DNA from: Dasypus novemcinctus
Lineage: Eukaryota; Chordata; Mammalia; Cingulata; Dasypodidae
Direction of reading: 5' to 3'
DNA: 64,000 nt
Assembly: GCF_030445035.2 (NCBI RefSeq)
Contig: NC_080689.1
Span: 25,139,278 to 25,203,277, forward strand
Under the pieces are notes generated by a model, which worked only from the letters and a program-made list of their open reading frames with translations, did not search any database and was not told where the DNA came from. A program made the translations under genes and the position numbers. The first letter of the stretch is position 1; each line of letters begins with the position of its first letter. Of the stretch, positions 1 through 10,367 are shown in pieces.

Positions 1-938
1 TTATGGACATTCGTGAACTTAGAGGCAAATCGTTTCCCAGTAGGGCTGGAGGGGCGGGGAGCGAAGACGGGAGAACATAGCGCTTCTGAGCCACAGCCCC
101 CATTTTAGGCAGGGGAAAGTTGGGGGAACAGTGCTGTCTCATTGTGGCAGAATCAGGCTGGATACTGGATCCCTCGCACAGGATCTTTGGATGCATCTTT
201 CTGAGCCTCAACAATGGACTAGATTAGACTGGCTGTCGGCAGCCCTGCCTCAGGTGGCATTTCTCATGGTTTTAATTAAACCTGAATTTGTCAAATGTAC
301 GGCAAGTGCCAGGCTAGGGCAAGGACAGGATGTCTTTCCAGGAAGCATTTTCTTCCTTCATAATCATTGTCAAAACACTTCTTGCTTTGTATACAATTCA
401 TCTGACTAATGAGTCTAACGAGGTTCCTCTTGATTTACTTCAGTGAATTTATTTTCCTGTTCCATAATCTCTTAGCCTTCCCATGGAACCCAGTAGTTTA
501 GGTTATGGAGGAGATTGCAAAGGGTGTGGAGAAGATGGTAATTGCTCTTTGGAAATTTGAGATGATTGGAAAAACAAATGGAAATACCAAGCGCTCAGGA
601 TTTAGTTTCTCCCAAACGATCATTTATATAAACTCTTCACTGTGACCATGTCAGTTGTATTAAAAAGAACCAGGTTTGGAATGTAAACAGAATTGAAAAT
701 CTTACCAATAAAAGGAAAAAAAAGACATATATCAAGCTGTGCTTTATTAGTGAGCTTATTTTAAGCAATTATTGCATATTATAACTATTAAAAAATTAAA
801 CCTGAATTAAACCTTTAGTTTGAAACATGCACTTGTCCATGTCATCCAAATGTGTGGTTGCTAATTTTTAGACTGCCATCTAGGTCACAGGACAACTTCT
901 CGTCTTTCAGGGTAAGATGTTCCTTCTTCAGAGGTCTT
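1..938. other. Unassigned DNA, no gene seen
   Basis: I see no repeat family, RNA gene or convincing coding region. A 92-codon frame at 131-409 has no recognisable domain, and nothing around it looks like a promoter or a splice structure. The last 300 bases are AT-rich. Confidence 0.6.
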
Positions 939-954
939 CCCTGACTAGTTTATC

Positions 955-1372
955 TATTTTTTTTTAAAAAAGATTTATTTATTTTATTTAATCTCCCCCT
1001 CCCCCTCCCCCTCCCCCTCCCCCTCCCCCCTCCCCCTCCCCCTCCCCACTCCCCCCCTTGTCTGTTCTCTGTGTCTATTTTGCTGAGTCTTGTTTCTTTG
1101 TCCGCTTCTGTTGTCGTCAGCGGCACCGAAGTGTGGGCGGCGCCATTCCTGGGCAGGCTGCACTTTCTTTCCCGCTGGGCGGCTCTCCTTAAGGCGCACT
1201 CCTTTTCCGTGGGGCTCCCCTACGCGGGGACACCACCGCGTGGCAGGGCACTCCTTGCGCACATCAGCACTGCGCATGGGCCAGCTCCATACGGGTCAAG
1301 GAGCCCGGGGTTTGAACCATGGATCTCCCATGTGGTAGACGGACGCCCTAACCACTGGGCCAAGTCTGTTTC
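955..1372 (-). mobile_element. DAS-III type tRNA-derived SINE, full length
   Basis: On the minus strand the element starts with a tRNA-like head (A box 'tggcccagtggttagggcg', B box 'ggttcaaac'-like), continues through the GC-rich body shared by the other DAS-III copies here, and ends in a purine-rich tail plus oligo(A), seen on the plus strand as T-rich DNA near 955-990. It is flanked by a 16-base target-site duplication (939-954 and 1373-1388, one mismatch), as expected for L1-driven retroposition. The tail contains an expanded CCCCCT repeat on the plus strand. Open frames of 80-103 codons across it are SINE sequence, not genes. Confidence 0.93.
993..1057. repeat. (CCCCCT)n microsatellite in a SINE tail
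   Basis: About ten nearly perfect CCCCCT units. The minus strand carries repeated runs of four to five G separated by one A, which could form a G-quadruplex. It arose by expansion of the G-rich tail normally found in DAS-III SINEs. Confidence 0.9.
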
Positions 1373-1499
1373 CCCTGACTAATTTATCCAAAAAGCCCCT
1401 ACCTCTGCTGTCCAGAGTAAATCAGGACGATTACGGCAGAGAACACAAATTGTACTTTTCCCTCCTTTTAGTAACAGAAATGTCCAAATTTTTACTGGG

Positions 1500-1812
1500 C
1501 ACCTGACTGCCCAAATAGATGCTACCTTTCCCAGACGACCTTGTCTGTAGTTGTGGCCATGTGACTAAGTCTGGGTAGTGGGAAGTGAGAGGAATGAAAT
1601 ACATGATTTCTGGGTTTCCTCCTCAGCGCTGTGCCACATGCTCCGGACACTGTCTTTTCAGTTCCCACAGGCTGGAATTCAGACACGGTGGTCCTGAGCC
1701 TGCTCCAGCACATGGATGAGGCTAGCACCCTAGGAGAGGGGCAGTGAGATAAAAAGAACTGGGCAGGTCACCTCTGGGGAGCAGAAATAAACTTCTATCT
1801 TTTTGAAGCTTC
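1500..1812 (+). mobile_element. Ancient interspersed repeat, family not resolved
   Basis: The order of motifs 'ggccatgtgac', 'ctggaattcagac..ggtgg' and 'aataaacttctatct' matches a common old mammalian repeat with a polyadenylation signal near its end. The piece at 40137-40485 belongs to the same group. I cannot decide by eye between an LTR and an L1 3' end. Confidence 0.55.
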
Positions 1813-1859
1813 TATATTTTGCAACTTTTCTTACTGAGATCCAGCTGTACTCTAAAATG

Positions 1860-2056
1860 TTACACTCCCTAACCATTTCTCTCTCTCATTTTCTTCCTAA
1901 GAGTACTGCTATCTTACTTATCTGTTTGTTTACCTGTTTATTCTCTGACTGACCTAACTAGAAGGAACTTTTCATGAGATCAGAAATCTCACATTAACTT
2001 TTGCATCCCTAATGCCTAGAACAATAAATATTTGTGAATTATGAATGAATGGATAT
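1860..2056 (+). mobile_element. L2 LINE 3' end
   Basis: Ends in 'tgcctagaacaataaatatt' followed by 'tgaatgaatgg', the typical L2 3' terminus, preceded by a pyrimidine-rich part that fits L2 upstream sequence. Strongly diverged. Confidence 0.7.
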
Positions 2057-2653
2057 TAGTAGCAAAAGTGCATATTAATGGATTGTTTAAGGCTGTTGAA
2101 GACAGGGAGAGCTGGATAGCTGTAAGAACATGGCTCTGATTAGAATCTGACATCATCTTTCGCCGAGGGTCAAATTATTCTTCGTTATGCCACATCGCAG
2201 TTTCCCTGGTGAAAGGCCAGGGCCCAGGGCTAGTTTGGAAGTGGCCATTTTTAGCAATTCTGTTGTTTCAAATGGGAAAGACAGGTGGGAGAGGATGAGA
2301 AGAGAAGGGGGGAAAAGAGGAGAAAAATAGTATTCTTATTTTATCTGCGATTTGAAGGCCATGAGTAGGATGACGATATCCTTAGCCAAACCACTCAATT
2401 TGGGGTGCTATAAATAATTTATGCCAGAATGATGGGTGCAGACCGGGACTGTGTCAGGCAAAATTTATCACTAGTGAAGTATCAGATCACACAGAAAACT
2501 TGACTGCTTTCTTGGAAAGACAGGCACCACGTTCGAGAATGGCACGATCTATCTTTAATAAGGCACAAGCTCATGGGGAAACAAGGAGTGGTTCTAAGTT
2601 TCCTCCCATGCCTGAGTGTTTTGCTGAAACATGAGTAAGTCACTCAATGTATC
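2057..2653. other. Unassigned DNA
   Basis: No repeat, RNA gene or coding region recognised. It forms the left flank of the inverted L1 insertion. Confidence 0.5.
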
Positions 2654-2671
2654 AACCCTCAGAATATGTAA
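2654..2671. repeat. Left target-site duplication of the inverted L1
   Basis: The 18 bases 'aaccctcagaatatgtaa' recur at 9890-9907 as 'aacccccagaatatataa' (16 of 18 identical). The two copies bracket the whole L1 complex. Confidence 0.8.
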
Positions 2672-5436
2672 TTAACTAATTTCTTTATATTCAAATTTTA
2701 TTTCAAATTAAAAAAATAACAGACGAAGGGTAGGTCAACAAGGTACAAAAGCATTATAACAAAAAAGCTCTGTTCCAGCACTTTCATCTCACCTAATCCC
2801 CAAAACAAACTTAATTGTTCCTCTAGTATTCAGAAAAATACACAGATTTATTAAATGATATAATCAAGGTCTCCTTGTTAATGAAGAAAATGAAGAAGAG
2901 AAAAAAAAAAGATTAATTATGTTTATGTCTCACAAAACCAAACCCCATACACTTTTTTGACCTTTAGCATTAATATAGGACTAACTTTGCTTTTGCTACA
3001 AAAATATTACAAAATTGTTAAAATCTATAAGTTATATTAGTTATATTTTTCCTGCATATCACCATATTCTTAACACACTGTAGTAGAAGAACATTCCTGT
3101 ATTTATATTTTTAACCACTGGGGCAGTTTGGTATTATTTTATCTTTGTAAACTAATCTGTTTCTCTGAGTGTAATACCCTTTGACTGCACTAAAGTAAGT
3201 TTAGGCATCTTTGATTAGATTAGTTGTTAGGAATGTTTTGAGGGCTGTTTGACTCAACCATGTTGGTAAGGTGTGACTCAGATTGAGTCCCCGTCCCTTG
3301 GTGGGTCTTATATAAATGGATGCTCACATAGACAGACAGACACAGAAGAGAGAGCTCTGCCATTTTTCTGTCCTGCCATGTGACAGAAAGGAGAAAGCTC
3401 AAACAGGTGAGGCCCCGGGAAGAGATGAACCATTTTGCCTGAGAGCTTAGAGCTGACCTTGGGAAGAAAGCAGAACAGCGGAGACTGGTATAGAAACCCA
3501 GAGAGAAACGAGCCCTATGCCAGGAGAAAGCCCAGAGGGCAAGGCAGAGACCAGCCAGAGATTGGTGACCATTTTGTTTCAACAGATGGCAACTGACTTT
3601 AGTGAGAAAGCAACCTCGAGTTGGACTTTTTATGGCCTTGTAACTGTAAGCTTTTACCCCATATAAATACCCTTCATAAAAATCCAACAGATTTCTGGTT
3701 CTTTGCATTGGCAGCCCTTTGGCAGACTAACACAACCACAACCCATCCACTGCCAAAATCACTATTGTACATCCCCTATATTATCCTCCAGCTGTCCTCC
3801 AACTAACATTAACCTCCCTAGACAATATGTTTTAGCCACAATCACATCCATAAATCAACAATGCTTGTTATACTCATCATAATGTGCTATCATCCATTAT
3901 TACATTTACAATTAGCCTCAGCTTCCCCTTCTCAACCCACATTCCATCTCCTACCTCCCTACACTCCATAGTCCAACTCCATAAGTCTACTCATTGAATT
4001 TAGTTCATATCAGTGAGACCATGCAATATTTGTCCTTTTGTTTCTGGCTTATTTCACTCAACTTAATGTCCTCAAGTTTCCTCCCTGTTTTCATGTGCTT
4101 CCCTAAGTGATTTCTTCTTACAGCTAAATAGTATTCCAATATATAGTATATACGACATTTTGTTGATCCATTCTTTAGTTGATGGATACTTAGATTGTTT
4201 CCATTGCTTAGCAATTACAAATAATGTCCCTATGAACACTGGCGTTCAAATATCTGTTCATGTCATTGCTTTCAGTTCTGAATATATTCCTAGTAGTGGG
4301 ATTGCTGGATCTATGGCAGTTCTATTTTTAGCTTCCTGTGGAACCACCAAATAATCTTCCATGGAGCCTGCACCATTTTACATTCCCACCAGCAGTAAAG
4401 GAGTGTTCCTATTTCTCCACATTCTCTCCATCACTTGTAGTATTTTTTTTTTTAATGATGGTCATTCTGTATGGTGTGAAATGATATCTCATTGTCTGTA
4501 GTTTTGATCTGCATTTCCCTAATAGCTAGTGGTGTTGAACATCTTTTCATGTACCTTTTGGCCATTTGTATTTCCTCCTTGGAAAAAATGTCTCTTCAAA
4601 TCTTTTGCCCATTTTTGTATTGGGTTGCTTGTCATTTTGTCATTAATTTGTGTAATCTCTTACTATAACATGGAAATCAAACTCTTGTTAGTTATGTGGT
4701 TTCTGAAGATTTTTTCCCCCATTAAGTTGGCTCCCTTTTCACCTTCTTAACAAAATTGTTGAAATATAAAATTGTTTAATTTTGAGGCAGTCCCATTTAC
4801 CTATTTTTTCTTTCATTGCTCATGCTTTGGGTGTGAAGTTTAAGAAATCAGCACTACCACAAGATCTTGAAGATGTTTCCCTACATTTTCTTCTAGGAGT
4901 TTTATGGTTCTGGTTTTTATATTTAGGTCCTTGATCCATTTTGAATTAATTTTTATATAAGGTGTGAGGTAGGGAATCCTCTTTCTTTCTTTTAGATGTG
5001 GATATACAGTTTTCCTAGCACCAATTGTTGAATAGGCTGAGTGGGTTTGACAGCCTTGTCAAAAATCACTTGACCATAGATGTGAGGGTCTAGTTCTAAA
5101 TTATTGATTTAATTCTTTGGTCAATCTGTCTTTATGCCAGTACCAGGCTATTTAACACTTTAGTTGATAATATGCTTTAAAGTCAGGAAGTGAGAGTCCT
5201 CCAACTTTGTTCTTCTTTTAAAAGATATTTTTGGCTATTTGGGGACGCTTACCCTTTCAGATAAATTTGTTAATTGGCTTTTCCAATTCTACAAAGAAGG
5301 CTTTTGGAATTTTTATTGGCATTGCTTTAAATCTGTAGATTAGTTTGGATAGAATTTACATCTTAATGATATTTCATCTAACCCTGAATATGGAATATTC
5401 TTCCATTTATTTAGATCATCTTGATTTCTATTAACA
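2672..5436 (-). mobile_element. L1 3' segment (ORF2 C-terminus and 3' UTR), interrupted by an LTR
   Basis: On the minus strand this runs from the C-terminal third of L1 ORF2 into the 3' UTR and ends near 2672. Translated minus-strand pieces show typical ORF2 strings such as 'KWKNIPYSGL' (near 5390) and 'YYLAVRRNHLG' (near 4110). The reading frame is broken many times, so no protein is made. An LTR at 3119-3734 splits the 3' UTR; removing it and one copy of its 5-base duplication restores continuity with the related copy at 59118-60055. This is the non-inverted half of the twin-primed insertion that ends at 9889. Confidence 0.88.
3119..3734 (+). mobile_element. Solo LTR, family A copy 1
   Basis: Starts TG, ends CA, and is flanked by the perfect 5-base duplication 'accac' (3114-3118 and 3735-3739), the length expected for ERVL/MaLR-class elements. 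It contains a TATA-like 'tataaatgg' stretch near 3312 and 'cccatataaatacccttcat' near the end in the position of a polyadenylation signal. Related copies are at 7610-8323, 56176-56808 and, antisense and more diverged, 18705-19323. A 162-codon antisense frame across it is not supported as a gene. Confidence 0.85.
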
Positions 5437-5680
5437 ATGTGGGAGGCAGGTGCCCAATCACTTGAGCCAACTCTGCTCCCTGCTTTGTTGTGTCTCCCAT
5501 TGTGTTTCCTCATCGTATCATCTTGTTGTGTCAGCTTGCTGCACCAGCCTGTCATGCCAGCCCATTGGGTCAGCTCGATGTCTGTTTCATTTTATCTAGG
5601 AGGCACTGGGAACCAAACCCAGGACCTCCTAGGTAGTTGGTGGCACCCAAATGCTTTAGTCACATCCACTTCCCTGTAAT
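5437..5680 (-). mobile_element. Dimeric DAS-type SINE, 3' truncated
   Basis: On the minus strand two tRNA-like units occur in series: 'gtggatgtgactaaagcatt..' followed by 'ctgggtttggttcccagtgcctcct', a linker with 'acaacaagatgat', and a second head '..ggctcaagtgattgggcacctgcctccca'. It lies inside the L1 ORF2 segment, close to the inversion joint; the L1 sequence 'aacaatg|tgtaattttc' appears to resume at 5681. No clear target-site duplication. Confidence 0.8.
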
Positions 5681-6616
5681 TTTCTTTTTTCATATTATCT
5701 TTATTTGACTTTTCATAGAAGTTGTCTGAGAAGGCTGCTTTGGGGATCTGCTGACCAGGAGAGTGCCACACATATCATCTAGGAGGGACTGGGGATGGAG
5801 AGACAAAGAGACCAAAGGAAAAACTGAATTGATACCCCCACCCCTGGGAATGCTGCCATCCCCCACCCCTGAGGCAAACAACCTTGTTAATACTTGTAGC
5901 TGAGTGGCCAATGGAGAGGGGAAAGGACATATTCCTCCCTGGGAAGCAGGAGAGTATGGCTGAGGTCTGAGTGTTATTTCTCTCTGACCAATGTAACCAT
6001 CTTAACTCGAATTGCTGGTTTGGAAGAGCTAGTAAGGAGAAATTGAAGGGTTCATCTCCACGGAAGGGTTTGCCAATGAGTGCCACCTGCTGACCAGCCA
6101 GGAAAGTGAAGGAAGATAGGTTTGTCTCTCCTGTTTCTTTCCCAGGTACTGAAAATCTATTTGTATTCAATTAGTGGCTCCATGTCCCTGTTTTGATAAA
6201 TTAAACAGGGCAATCTTAAAGATTTAGGAAAGATTAAACAAAAACCAACGAAGAGCTGTGAAATAAAACCATTAGATGAGAGAAATTGATCAACAGAGTA
6301 GAATCACCAACATAATCAGATGCCTACATATCAACAAAAAATAACAAGCCATACTAAGAAATAGGAAAGTGTGGCCCAGCCAAAAGAGCAAACCAAGAAT
6401 CCAGATGAAACATAGGATTTAAGACAGCTAATCAGTGATATTCATACAAACCTCCTTAATCAATTTAAGGAATGAAGGAATATATGACTAAAGAGATAAA
6501 GGATATTAAGATGACACTGTGTGAGCATAAAGAACAATTTGAAATCCTTCAGAAAAAAAATAGAGGTTTTGGGAATGAAAGACTACAATGGATGTACATT
6601 GTAAAATACATTAGAG

Positions 6617-7027
6617 GGAAGCGGACTTGGCCCGGTGGTTAGGGCATCTGTCTACCACATGGGAGGTCCACAGTTCAAACCCCAGATCTCCTTGACCCGT
6701 GTGGAGCTGGCCCATGCACAGTGCTGATGCACGCAAGGAGTGCCGTGCCACGCAGGGGTGTCCCTGCATAGGGGAGCCCCATGCACAAGGAGTACACACC
6801 GTAAGGAGAGCTGCCCAGCACGAAAGAAAGTGCAGCCTGCCTAAGAATGGCACCGCCTACACGGAGAGCTGACACAACAAGATGACGCAACAAAAGGAGA
6901 CACAGATTCCCATGCCGCTGACAACAGAAGCAGATAAAGAAGAAGACGCAGCAAATAGAGACAGAGAACAGACAACCGGGGTGGGGGGGAGGGGGAGAGA
7001 AATAAATAAACAAAGAAATCTTTAAAA
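6617..7027 (+). mobile_element. DAS-III SINE, full length
   Basis: Head 'ggaagcggacttggcccggt' with A box and 'ggt..cagttcaaacc' B box, the usual GC-rich body, a 'ggggtggggggga' tail and a terminal A-run. Target-site duplication of 14 bases: 'aaaatacattagag' at 6603-6616 and 'aaaatactttagag' at 7028-7041. It sits in L1 ORF1. Confidence 0.94.
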
Positions 7028-7041
7028 AAAATACTTTAGAG

Positions 7042-7153
7042 AGCCACTTACCCTGCAGTATGCCTATGATCCATGCCTCATACCATGTACATTTCTCGTT
7101 TTCTTATTTCTTAGTAAACTTTTTACTCCCTTGTCTACCTCCCCCCGCCAAAT
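7042..7153 (+). mobile_element. Mini-retrocopy of an mRNA 3' end (probable)
   Basis: A 112-base block that does not belong to L1 or to the adjacent SINE. It ends in 'aataaaaaa' (7151-7159), which reads as a polyadenylation signal run into a short poly(A). It is flanked by copies of the same 14-base L1 site: 7028-7041 on the left and 'aaaaaacattggag' (7154-7167) on the right. It therefore looks like an independent, very short retroposition event into the site later used by the SINE. Source transcript not recognised. Confidence 0.6.
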
Positions 7154-7609
7154 AAAAAACATTGGAGGCATATAGCAGCAGATTTGAAATGGCAGAAGAA
7201 CAAATAAGTGAAATCAAGGATAAAACACTTGAACTTGAAAAGATAGGAGAACAGACAGAAAAAAGAATGGGAAAAGTTGAAGAGGGCCTCAAGGAATTGA
7301 ACGACAACATGAAACATAAACATAAGTGGTATAGGTATCTCAGAAGGAGAAGGGAACTGAAAAGGGGTAGAAAGAATATATGAGGAAATACTTACTAAAA
7401 ATTTTGGACCCTTATGAAAGAAAGGAATATCAATATTCAAGAAGGACAACATACCCAAAAAGGATAAATCTACTCTAAGACATCCACTATTCAGATAATC
7501 AAAGGATTCTGAGAGCAGCAAGAGAAAAGCAATGTATCACTTAAAAAGGGAGCCTCAATAAGGTTAAGTGCTTATCTCTCATCATAAGCCATGGAAGTGA
7601 GAAGGCAGT

Positions 7610-8323
7610 TGTGGCAGTTTGAGATTATTTTACAAATCCCCAAAAGAGAAAGATTATGTTTGTAAAACCATCTGTTCCTCTGGGTGTGATACCCTTTGAT
7701 TGCATTAATTTCAGTTGAGAGGACTTTGATTGGATTACTTGATAAGATTGCTTTTGGGCTTGTGATTGTACTATGTCAGTGAGGCATGACTCAGGTTGAG
7801 TCCCTACCTCCTTGCTAGGTCTGATATAAACGGAATCATATGAATCGATAGGGGGGAAAAGGGAGCCTGCATATTCGATTTTGCAATGTAAGAGAGAAGA
7901 TTGCTTGAGCACAAATTCCCCAAGAGGCTGGGCCCACAGAGCAGCTCAAGAGGAGACCAGTCCTACTATATGCCTGATAGCTTACAGCTGAACTAGGGAA
8001 GAGAGCACAACAGCCAACACTGATTTAGGAGGCCTGGAAAGCGACAAGCCCTATGCCAGCTTGCAGCTGAAATTGGGAAGAAAGCAGAGCAGCTGAGCCT
8101 ATGAGAAGAAAACTGAAGGGGAAGCTGGAGACCAGGCAGCGATTGCCCACCATCTTGCTTCAACATGTGGCAGCTGGCTTTGGTGAGAAAGCACCTTCAT
8201 GGTGCCTCAAGTTGGACTTTTCATGGTCTTGGAACTATAGACTTTTACCCCAAATAAATACCCTTTATAAAAGCCAATACATTTCTGGTATTTTGCATCA
8301 GCAGCCCTTTGGCAAACTAAATA
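7610..8323 (+). mobile_element. Solo LTR, family A copy 2
   Basis: Begins 'tgtggcagtttgag' and shares its whole length with the LTR at 3119-3734, including 'gactcaggttgagtcc', 'gatataaacgg' and the end 'cccaaataaatacccttta..ttgcatcagcagccctttgg'. It is about 100 bases longer than copy 1 because a central block (around 7980-8100) is partly repeated. It interrupts L1 ORF1, which resumes near 8324. I could not find a clean 5-base duplication. Confidence 0.85.
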
Positions 8324-8606
8324 TAAGATAAATATATTAAGGTACTGAGAGAAAAAAAGTTTCAGTGAAGAATTCTTTATCTGGCAAAATTATCCTCCAG
8401 AAATGAAGGTGGGTTTAAAGTCTTCTCAGACAAACAAAAACTGAGAGAGACCAGATCTACAAGAGATATTAAAGGGTGTGTTACAGCCTTAAAGGAAAAG
8501 ACAAGGGCAGGAGGCCTGGAGAAGAGTGTAGTAATGATGATTATAAGTAAGAGTCCCTAAAGGGTTAAATGTCAGGCAATAGTAAGTTATGCGAAAAGAA
8601 AGCCAA

Positions 8607-9889
8607 GGGAGAAAATGGACAAAGTAAGTAATACTTTTACAGTAGTAACTGAATGTTAATGATTGAATGCCCCTATTAAAAGACATAGACAGATAGAATG
8701 GATAAAAAACAGAAACAAAAACATGAGCCATCTATTTGTTGGCTACAGGAGAGTCACCTTAGATGCAAGGCACAATCAAGCTGAAAGTGAAAGGTTGTAA
8801 AAAGATATTCAGGCAAATAGTAATAAAAAAAGAACTGGAGTAGTGATACTATTAATAATATCAGATAAAATAGATTTTAAATGCAAAACTGTTATGAGAT
8901 GAAGATTATTACTATATATTAATAAAAGGGACAATTCACCAAGAAGAAATAATAATAAATATTTATGCACCTAATGTTGGTGCCCCAAAGTACATGAGAC
9001 ACACACTGGCAAAACTGAAGGGAGAAATATTCTCTACTATAATAGTTGGAAACTTGAACACACAACTCTTGGCATTAGCTAGAACATCTGGACAGAGGAT
9101 AATTAAGGAAAAAGAAAGCTTGAATAATAAAATAAATGAAATAGACCTAATAGACAAATAAATGAAATAGACCCAAAACAGCAGGATATACATTCTTCTC
9201 AAGTGCTCATAGATCTTTCTCCAGGATTGAACATATGCTGGGACATAAGTTAGATCTCAGTAAATTTAAAAACATTGCAATTATACAAAGCACTTTCTCT
9301 GTTCATAATGGAATGAAGTTGGAAATTAGTAACAGGTGGAAAAAGGGAAAATTCACAAATATGTGGAGATTAAACAATATGCTCAAATAATCAGTGAAAT
9401 TGAAGAAATTTCAAGAAAAATCAGTAAATACCTCAGGACAAATGAAAATGAGAGTGCAACATATTAAAACTTACAAGCTAGAGCAAAGACAGTGCTGAGC
9501 CCACTATGCTTATATTTAAAAAGAACAAAGAGCTAAAATCAAAGTCCTAATTGCACAGCTGGAGGAACTAGAATAAGAACAGCAAACTAATCCCAAAGAA
9601 AGCAGAGGGAAATACATGATAAAGATTAGCACAGAAATAAATGAAATGGAGAACAACACAAACAATAGAATCAACAGAACTAAAAGTTGATTCTTCGAGG
9701 AGATCAACAAAATTGATTAACCCTTTGCTAGGGTAAAAAAAGAAAAAGAGAAGATACAAAGAAATAAAATCAGAAATGAAAAGGGGGACATTTCCATGGA
9801 CCCAGAAGGAATAAAAGAGAACTAGACAAGGTTGATGAAATAGACAAATTCCTGGAAACACATGAACAAACCATGCTGATCCTAGAAGA
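8607..9889 (+). pseudogene. L1 ORF2 N-terminal remnant
   Basis: Decayed start of L1 ORF2, covering the endonuclease domain and the lead-in to reverse transcriptase. Landmarks: 'actgaatgttaatg' (the conserved N-terminal LNVNG region) near 8650, 'cacctaatgttggtgcccc' (YAPN region) near 8968, and the 'cctttgctagggtaaaaaaagaaa' region near 9720. Many stops and frameshifts. It ends abruptly at the target-site duplication. Confidence 0.8.
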
Positions 9890-9907
9890 AACCCCCAGAA
9901 TATATAA
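9890..9907. repeat. Right target-site duplication of the inverted L1
   Basis: Second copy of the 18-base site at 2654-2671, 16 of 18 identical. The L1-like sequence stops immediately to its left. Confidence 0.8.
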
Positions 9908-10367
9908 CCTCCGGATTAATCATGTAACGATTCATTTATGGACATGAAATAACAACCGAGCAGTAGGCAACAATCTAAAGGGAAAAAATATTGATTGAAA
10001 TTTCAAGATCAGGAAAGGCTTTAGTGCAGGAGAGTTGTTTGACAAGATTTACTTTTAGCCATAATCTGCAGGCAAAAGAAGCACATTTTAGGGCATCTGT
10101 GTGCTGAGAGGAGCAGCTGCCAGTTCCTGGGAGAAATAAACATTTTGAACAGAGTCACAGAAATGGGCAAGATATGAATAGAAAAAGAGGTGTGTTAGAG
10201 AGGAAGATTAAACAACTTGCAGAAGGAAAGATGTATATATGCTGAGAAATTTAACAAGGCATCGAAACTGCAGGAACCTCTTATGGGTTACAGTAGATCA
10301 CATGAGATTTTTCAAGTACATCGGCAGCAGATTTATGATGCACATGGTGAGAAAACAGTGCAGTGGC
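9908..10367. other. Unassigned DNA
   Basis: Right flank of the inverted L1. Nothing recognised. Confidence 0.5.

Larger units (their letters stand above)
6371..8540 (+). pseudogene. L1 ORF1 remnant
   Basis: Decayed ORF1 (RNA-binding coiled-coil protein of L1), in three blocks: 6371-6616, 7168-7609 and 8324-8540. The expected ATG before 'gcccagcc' reads GTG at 6371. The middle block still gives a 73-codon open stretch (7162-7383) rich in E, K and L (..EEQISEIKDKTLELEKIGEQ in part), typical of the coiled coil. Stops, frameshifts, a SINE and an LTR rule out function. Confidence 0.8.
5690..9889 (+). mobile_element. Inverted 5' segment of the same L1 (5' UTR, ORF1, first part of ORF2)
   Basis: Read on the plus strand this runs from L1 5' UTR-like sequence (from roughly 5720) through ORF1 and the endonuclease part of ORF2. 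It stops at 9889, exactly where the right copy of the target-site duplication begins. Its orientation is opposite to the 3' segment at 2672-5436. The ORF2 middle (roughly codons 370-880 by comparison with known L1s) is missing. That is the outcome expected of twin priming. Later insertions at 6617-7027, 7042-7153 and 7610-8323 interrupt it. Confidence 0.85.

Noticed and set aside
955..1372. Functional tRNA gene from the A-box/B-box head
   Set aside because: The head is followed by the SINE body and tail, and the tRNA fold is not complete. The same applies to the other SINE heads in the window.
3220..3708. 162-codon minus-strand open frame
   Set aside because: It lies entirely inside the sense LTR at 3119-3734; a matching antisense frame recurs in the LTR copy at 56176-56808, so it comes from LTR sequence.
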